Origin: Candidatus Melainabacteria bacterium
Lineage (GTDB): Bacteria > Cyanobacteriota > Vampirovibrionia > Caenarcaniphilales > Caenarcanaceae
NCBI GenBank assembly: GCA_005110395.1
Contig: DUDU01000015.1
Coordinates: 1-38,441, forward strand
Length of the DNA stretch: 38,441 bases
Direction: 5' to 3'
Part shown: positions 34,771 to 38,441 of the stretch, piece after piece
Position numbering within the stretch: the stretch's first letter is position 1
Layout: every line of letters begins with the position of its first letter
Program-made: the position numbers and the translations under genes
Notes under the pieces: model-generated
Databases searched by the model: none
Seen by the model: only the letters and a program-made list of their open reading frames with translations
Told to the model about the DNA's origin: nothing

Positions 34771-35166
34771 GGCTTTAGGATTTTTATCAGAGAGTTAGTC
34801 TTAAACTTCGTGTGCAGCAGCACTAACTTAAATGACTATAAATAATGAATATATTGGAATTAATAACTTAAGATTATTTTAGGACATAGTTTTCTTGGAA
34901 GTAGATTTATCTTGTCTCATTTTGATGATCTTCGCTTATAAGTCTGCTCTTATTTTGAGTGCATACAATAAACTATTTGAACTTGTGAAAATTTCAAGAT
35001 CTAAATCTTTAAAGATCTAAAAATGTAGAGAATGATTAACATTTCGACACCCTCTTCAATTCACTTGCCCCTGCCCAAGAAAATGAGCCAAAGCTCCTGC
35101 CTCACGGCAAAAAGGGGGAGTCAAAAAGTCGAAATCACAAAAAACTGAATTTATAGAGATGACCTT
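34771..35166. other. Divergent spacer between pyrG and panB
   Basis: 396 bases. It holds a perfect 12-bp palindrome ATCTTTAAAGAT (35005-35016) flanked by AGATCT-like ends, a possible operator, and the palindromic element at 35041-35135. No short gene or RNA stands out. Confidence 0.3.
35041..35135. repeat. Palindromic G/C-rich insertion-like element
   Basis: ATTTCGAC (35041-35048) and GTCGAAAT (35128-35135) are perfect 8-bp inverted ends around about 79 bp that contain CTGCCTCACGGCAAAAAGGGGGAG. It has the same G/C-rich, hairpin-prone feel as the other dispersed repeats, though its ends differ. No target duplication is seen. Confidence 0.4.
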
Positions 35167-35946
35167 ATGAATAAAACAATTCAAGCTTCCAATCTAGTTG
35201 AACTGAAAAAGCAAGGAGAAAAACTTGTTTGCTTAACGGCTTATGATTTTCCAACCGCCAAAATTTTGGATGAAGCTGGAATCGATATGATTTTGGTTGG
35301 AGATAGTTTAGCCAATGTCTTTTTGGGGCTCGACAACACCTATGAAATCGGCATGACCGAAATGCTTTATCACTTGAGAGCCGTTTCGCGCGGAGTCAAA
35401 AGAGCTTTGCTGGCAGTCGATATGCCTTTTCTTTCTTATCAGGTTTCGATCAAAGAAGCAGTAAAAAATGCAGCTGAGTTTTATAGAGCAGGAGCCCAAG
35501 CTGTCAAGCTGGAAGGGGCAAGTGAATTGACTCTTGAAATTGTTGAAAAGCTGACAGAGATCGGAATTCCAGTGATTGGACATTTAGGTTATACGCCTCA
35601 ATCAGCTGGAACAATCGGCAAAGGCAAAATACAAGGCAAAACCGATTCATCCGCCAAAAACATTTTTGAACAAGCCCGAAAGCTGGAAGAAGCTGGAGCA
35701 ATCGCAATTGTGCTTGAAATGATTCCCGCGGATCTGGCAAGTCAAATAACTAAATCTTTGAAAATACCAACAATTGGCATTGGTGCTGGCTTAGACTGCG
35801 ATGGACAGATTTTGGTTTCTGACGATATTTTCGGAATGACGGAAAAAAAACTAAGCTTTGTAAAAAGATATGCGGAAATTGGTAAAGAGATGAATAAAGC
35901 AGCTATGGATTTCGCTCAAGAGGTTAGAGACAAGAAGTTTCCTTAA
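35167..35946 (+). CDS. panB: 3-methyl-2-oxobutanoate hydroxymethyltransferase
   Basis: First step of pantothenate synthesis: alpha-ketoisovalerate plus 5,10-methylenetetrahydrofolate gives ketopantoate. 259 residues, TIM barrel, Mg-dependent. Landmarks: LVGDSLANV and AVDMPF (metal ligands), VKLEGA (Lys for substrate), IPVIGHLGYTPQS, LEMIPADLA and IGIGAGLDCDGQILV with the DG loop. Full family length. ATG 35167; the upstream GAGATGA is a partial SD. panC and panD are not in the window. Confidence 0.95.
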   Translation: MNKTIQASNLVELKKQGEKLVCLTAYDFPTAKILDEAGIDMILVGDSLANVFLGLDNTYEIGMTEMLYHLRAVSRGVKRALLAVDMPFLSYQVSIKEAVKNAAEFYRAGAQAVKLEGASELTLEIVEKLTEIGIPVIGHLGYTPQSAGTIGKGKIQGKTDSSAKNIFEQARKLEEAGAIAIVLEMIPADLASQITKSLKIPTIGIGAGLDCDGQILVSDDIFGMTEKKLSFVKRYAEIGKEMNKAAMDFAQEVRDKKFP

Positions 35947-36249
35947 ACTAAAAAAGTTATTCTGTAAAGTTTTATCAATTCAGGTGCAGTCTGAAGTACT
36001 CGGGCAACGGTTCCTCATGCCATCAATTTAATTTTCATTTTGCTCTTCTTTAAATCTTTCTGCTGTTAACTCAAATCTTGCTTATCAAAATAACCCAAAA
36101 CAAATCATTTAACTCGCCAAGACAAAATAAATGTTTAAGATTCACAAAAACTAACAAGCTCTTAGTGTTCAGATGATGATTTACTTTATAGAATCAAAGA
36201 CTAAAGTATTCAATTTACAGAAAACTCTCAGCACAATTTTTAGACACAG
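35947..36249. other. Intergenic region, nothing identified
   Basis: 303 bases between panB and the 36250 gene. I see no RNA, no clear hairpin and no coding remnant; promoters for the 36250 operon presumably lie here. Confidence 0.5.
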
Positions 36250-36696
36250 ATGAAATTTCTCAATTTACTTTTTACTTTTTATTTGGCAATTTTTACTTTT
36301 TTCATTGCACCATCCAAAGCTTGGATTCCATTTGCAAAAGATACAAAAGAAGAAAAATTCAAAGAGTCAAAAAAAGAAAATGAAAAGCTAAGAGAAGATC
36401 TCAATGCGGCGCAGCTTAGATTAGATAAGCAGCAAGAAATTATTGAGAAAGAAGAAGCAAAACAAGCAAAAAAAGGATTAAAAAATATAAATAGGAATAA
36501 TAATGATTCTTTGCTCAGTAAATCAGCCAATCGAAAAAACAAGGACTTGAACAATAGAAAGTCTGATAATAAAAGGAAGAATGAACGGGAAGAAAAATTT
36601 CCCACCAAGCAACCTCAAAATTATTATCCTAGCTATCCACAACCTTCAATTCCGGTTCCCAGCCAGATTGTAAATCCGATTCCTAATACTTACTAA
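36250..36696 (+). CDS. Small exported Lys/Asn-rich protein
   Basis: 148 residues. A signal peptide (about 1-24, ending APSKA) is followed by a charged coiled-coil stretch (about 30-75, KEEKFKESKKENEKLREDL then KQQEIIEKEEAKQ), a disordered Asn/Lys/Arg region and a Pro/Tyr-rich tail (QNYYPSYPQPSIPVPSQ). No catalytic motif. The next gene's ATG is 18 nt after the stop, so it belongs to the same operon as the dehydrogenase and the 37734 gene. Function unknown; possibly an envelope spacer. Confidence 0.65.
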   Translation: MKFLNLLFTFYLAIFTFFIAPSKAWIPFAKDTKEEKFKESKKENEKLREDLNAAQLRLDKQQEIIEKEEAKQAKKGLKNINRNNNDSLLSKSANRKNKDLNNRKSDNKRKNEREEKFPTKQPQNYYPSYPQPSIPVPSQIVNPIPNTY

Positions 36697-36714
36697 AATC
36701 TCAAAATAAATAAA

Positions 36715-37737
36715 ATGGAAAAAGTTCTTTTCTTCGATGCGAAGCAATATGACATCGATTTCTTTAATCAACAAAAAGAAGAATTAAGCAAAAACAATTC
36801 AGCTGTTTCTAATCTTGAATTTGAATTTCTTGATCTGAAGCTAAACGAGAAAACAGTTTCGCTCGCTTATGGCAAAAAAATAATTTGTGCTTTTGTAAAT
36901 GACCGTATTAATGATGCAGTAATTGAAAACATAGCTAAAAACGGCACTGAATTGCTGGCTCTTCGTTGTGCTGGTTACAATAATGTCTCGCTGAAAAAAG
37001 CTCAAGAAGTGGGTCTCAAAGTAGTGCGAGTGCCAGAATATTCTCCTTATGCGGTTGCCGAACATGCAGTTGCGCTCATTATGACTCTAAATCGCCATGT
37101 GCATAAAGCATATTCTCGAGTAAGAGATGGAAATTTCTCTCTAAACGGCCTAATCGGTTTTGATATGCACGGCAAAACAGTCGGTGTAATTGGAACTGGT
37201 CGCATCGGACAAATTATGATCAAAATCATTAAAGGTTTTGGTTGTAAAGTTTTGGCTTTTGATCTTTATCCTCAAGCAAAATTGCCATCTGAACTTGGCT
37301 TTGAATATGTTGCGTTGGAAGAAATATATAAACAAAGTGACATTATTAGCCTACATGTGCCGCTTTCTAAAGAGACCTATCACATGATTAATCAAAAAAC
37401 GATTGAGCTCATGAAAGACAAAGTAATTTTGATTAATACTAGTCGCGGACCCTTGATTGATACGCAACCAGTGATTGATGCTTTGAAGTCAGGCAAGATA
37501 AAAGCTGCAGGGCTTGATGTTTATGAAGAGGAAGAAAAGTATTTTTTCGAAGATCTCTCTAATGAAGTTGTAGTGGACGATCAGTTGGCCAGATTGCTAA
37601 GTTTTAATAATGTGATTGTTACTTCTCATCAGGCCTTTTTGACAGAGGAAGCTCTGCGCAATATTGCGGCTACTACAATTGGTAATATTCTTGAATTTGT
37701 AGATAATAAAACTTTGACTAATGAGGTGAAATTGTGA
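36715..37737 (+). CDS. D-lactate dehydrogenase-like 2-hydroxyacid dehydrogenase
   Basis: 340 residues, NAD-dependent D-2-hydroxyacid dehydrogenase family, closest in look to fermentative D-lactate dehydrogenase (LdhA). The NAD site is GVIGTGRIGQ (157-166), and the catalytic set is visible: Arg244 in NTSRGPLID, the Glu in LDVYEEEE (271-274) and His305 in TSHQAFLT. The substrate-side LRCAGYNNV (83-91) and VPEYSPYAVAEHAV (106-119) are characteristic. The reaction would reduce pyruvate to D-lactate, a fermentation end step, though other 2-oxoacids cannot be excluded. ATG 36715; the stop overlaps the GTG of the next gene. Confidence 0.88.
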   Translation: MEKVLFFDAKQYDIDFFNQQKEELSKNNSAVSNLEFEFLDLKLNEKTVSLAYGKKIICAFVNDRINDAVIENIAKNGTELLALRCAGYNNVSLKKAQEVGLKVVRVPEYSPYAVAEHAVALIMTLNRHVHKAYSRVRDGNFSLNGLIGFDMHGKTVGVIGTGRIGQIMIKIIKGFGCKVLAFDLYPQAKLPSELGFEYVALEEIYKQSDIISLHVPLSKETYHMINQKTIELMKDKVILINTSRGPLIDTQPVIDALKSGKIKAAGLDVYEEEEKYFFEDLSNEVVVDDQLARLLSFNNVIVTSHQAFLTEEALRNIAATTIGNILEFVDNKTLTNEVKL

Positions 37738-38045
37738 AATCACGCTTTGAGAGAGCTAATTTAGTTACTGCGCATTGCTTAATTGTTCTTTCGCTTTTTA
37801 TAAGTGCCTCCGTTAAAGCTGACAGCGGAGCTTTTAGACAGTTTGGTTATCGTGATTGGTCTCAACGAATCGCTAAATATAAAGCGGCTCATCAATCTTC
37901 AAGCTCTAGTCAATCAAAATCATCAAGAAATTTCGCACCAAAGAAAGAGAGTCCTAAAAAGAATTCAAGAAACAATAATGAGAATAAAGCTAATGAAAAA
38001 CTTGAAACACAAGAATTGAAGAATGGTGTTCCTCAAAGCCTATGA
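37734..38045 (+). CDS. Small exported Ser/Lys/Asn-rich protein
   Basis: 103 residues from GTG 37734, overlapping the previous TGA (GTGA). A signal peptide (about 8-29, ending SVKA) is followed by a short aromatic-containing stretch (FRQFGYRDWSQRIAKYKAA) and a long Ser/Lys/Asn-rich disordered tail. Together with the 36250 protein it brackets the dehydrogenase with exported low-complexity proteins. Function unknown. Confidence 0.65.
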   Translation: MKSRFERANLVTAHCLIVLSLFISASVKADSGAFRQFGYRDWSQRIAKYKAAHQSSSSSQSKSSRNFAPKKESPKKNSRNNNENKANEKLETQELKNGVPQSL

Positions 38046-38081
38046 TGTGATTAACCAATTCAATCTTCCAATCACTGATTA

Positions 38082-38122
38082 CAGCAAATCAAAATGATTA
38101 CTACGTTTTTTTTGATTTGCTG
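38082..38122 (+). terminator. Strong terminator hairpin
   Basis: CAGCAAATCAAAA (38082-38094) pairs perfectly with TTTTGATTTGCTG (38110-38122), a 13-bp stem with a 15-nt loop; a run of T residues follows in about 10 nt. It ends the 36250-38045 operon. Confidence 0.8.
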
Positions 38123-38161
38123 ATGCTACTTTTTTCTTTAAAATCTTTTGTATATGTTTAA

Positions 38162-38441
38162 GTCATACCTATAGAATCACTCGGATTAACGACAAGACAA
38201 ATTCGAAGCCTTCAGACAGTTGCCAAACAAGCAAATCAATCAACAAATTTTGATCTTCCTTTTATTCCAGCCATAGTTGAACTAAATGCTATAGGTTTTA
38301 ACACCCATGTTGAGCGTGGACATTGTCAAGGAGCACCTAGAATTGGTCAGCCAAACTCAGACAAAACTTTAGTGGTTGCTCCTAATGGAGAACTTAATAT
38401 TGAAAATCACAGATTGACACTAATACCACGTGTTAATTATA
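38162..38441 (+). CDS. Hypothetical protein, cut off at window edge, start unclear
   Basis: A frame open from just after TAA 38159-38161 to the window end reads ESLGLTTRQIRSLQTVAKQ, then FDLPFIPAIVELNAIGFNTH and LVVAPNGELNI. It has no ATG, GTG or TTG near its beginning. The nearby ATG 38155 is in a different frame and stops after six codons (MFKSYL). So either a one-base change separates the ATG from this frame or an unusual start is used. Not recognised. Confidence 0.5.

Overview
The window is AT-rich (roughly one-third G+C by eye), densely coding, bacterial chromosomal DNA. The best guess is a non-photosynthetic relative of the Cyanobacteria (Vampirovibrionia / Ca. Melainabacteria). YidC carries the cyanobacterial-type insert between its second and third membrane segments, ending in FLFIEDLGRLG...HWDI. 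A DUF561/Ycf23 protein, otherwise known mainly from cyanobacteria and plastids, is present, as is a short DprA-like protein of the kind annotated in cyanobacteria. There are no photosynthesis genes. This placement is inference from protein families, not a phylogeny. Few genes have a clear Shine-Dalgarno; prx is the exception.

Layout. 1-4.6 kb: TM2-domain gene remnant, then (minus strand) a RecQ-like protein with lost helicase motifs, hemL and yidC. 4.7-9.4 kb: unknown protein plus yraN (+), a TPR membrane protein (-), an 11-bp-periodic regulatory array, a small unknown protein and tatC (+). 9.5-13.4 kb: SPFH protein, a multi-hairpin repeat, a membrane-spermidine-synthase-like gene cut by one in-frame TGA, and a one-gene cassette flanked by a 72-bp duplication of the DUF561 3' end. 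13.5-17.4 kb (minus): ftsY, atpB, a decayed membrane-anchored L7/L12-like gene, peroxiredoxin, DUF561. 17.9-20.5 kb (+): DprA-like, RNase D-like, DUF393 membrane protein. 20.6-26.2 kb: nuclease-domain/ParA fusion (-), then an 1110-residue Cys-rich, Pro/Thr-repeat, EF-hand surface protein with a possibly broken lipoprotein behind it (+). 26.5-34.8 kb (minus): pyrG-GT87 pair, trpE, a two-TM protein, an HTTM protein pair, plus an HTTM pseudogene on the other strand. 35.1-38.4 kb (+): panB, then a small exported protein, a D-lactate-dehydrogenase-like gene and another exported protein as an operon, and a cut-off gene at the right edge.

The core genes cover translocation and membrane insertion (yidC, ftsY, tatC), tetrapyrrole (hemL), CTP (pyrG), tryptophan (trpE) and pantothenate (panB) synthesis, ATP synthase (a lone atpB) and peroxide defence. 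All are full length. The damaged genes (TM2, L7/L12-like, spermidine-synthase-like, HTTM, putative lipoprotein) are all accessory. At least four dispersed structured repeats lie between or inside genes, so this looks like a genome where small repeats move and accessory genes decay. The most unusual intact gene is the HsdR-N-like nuclease/ParA fusion at 20619-22091.
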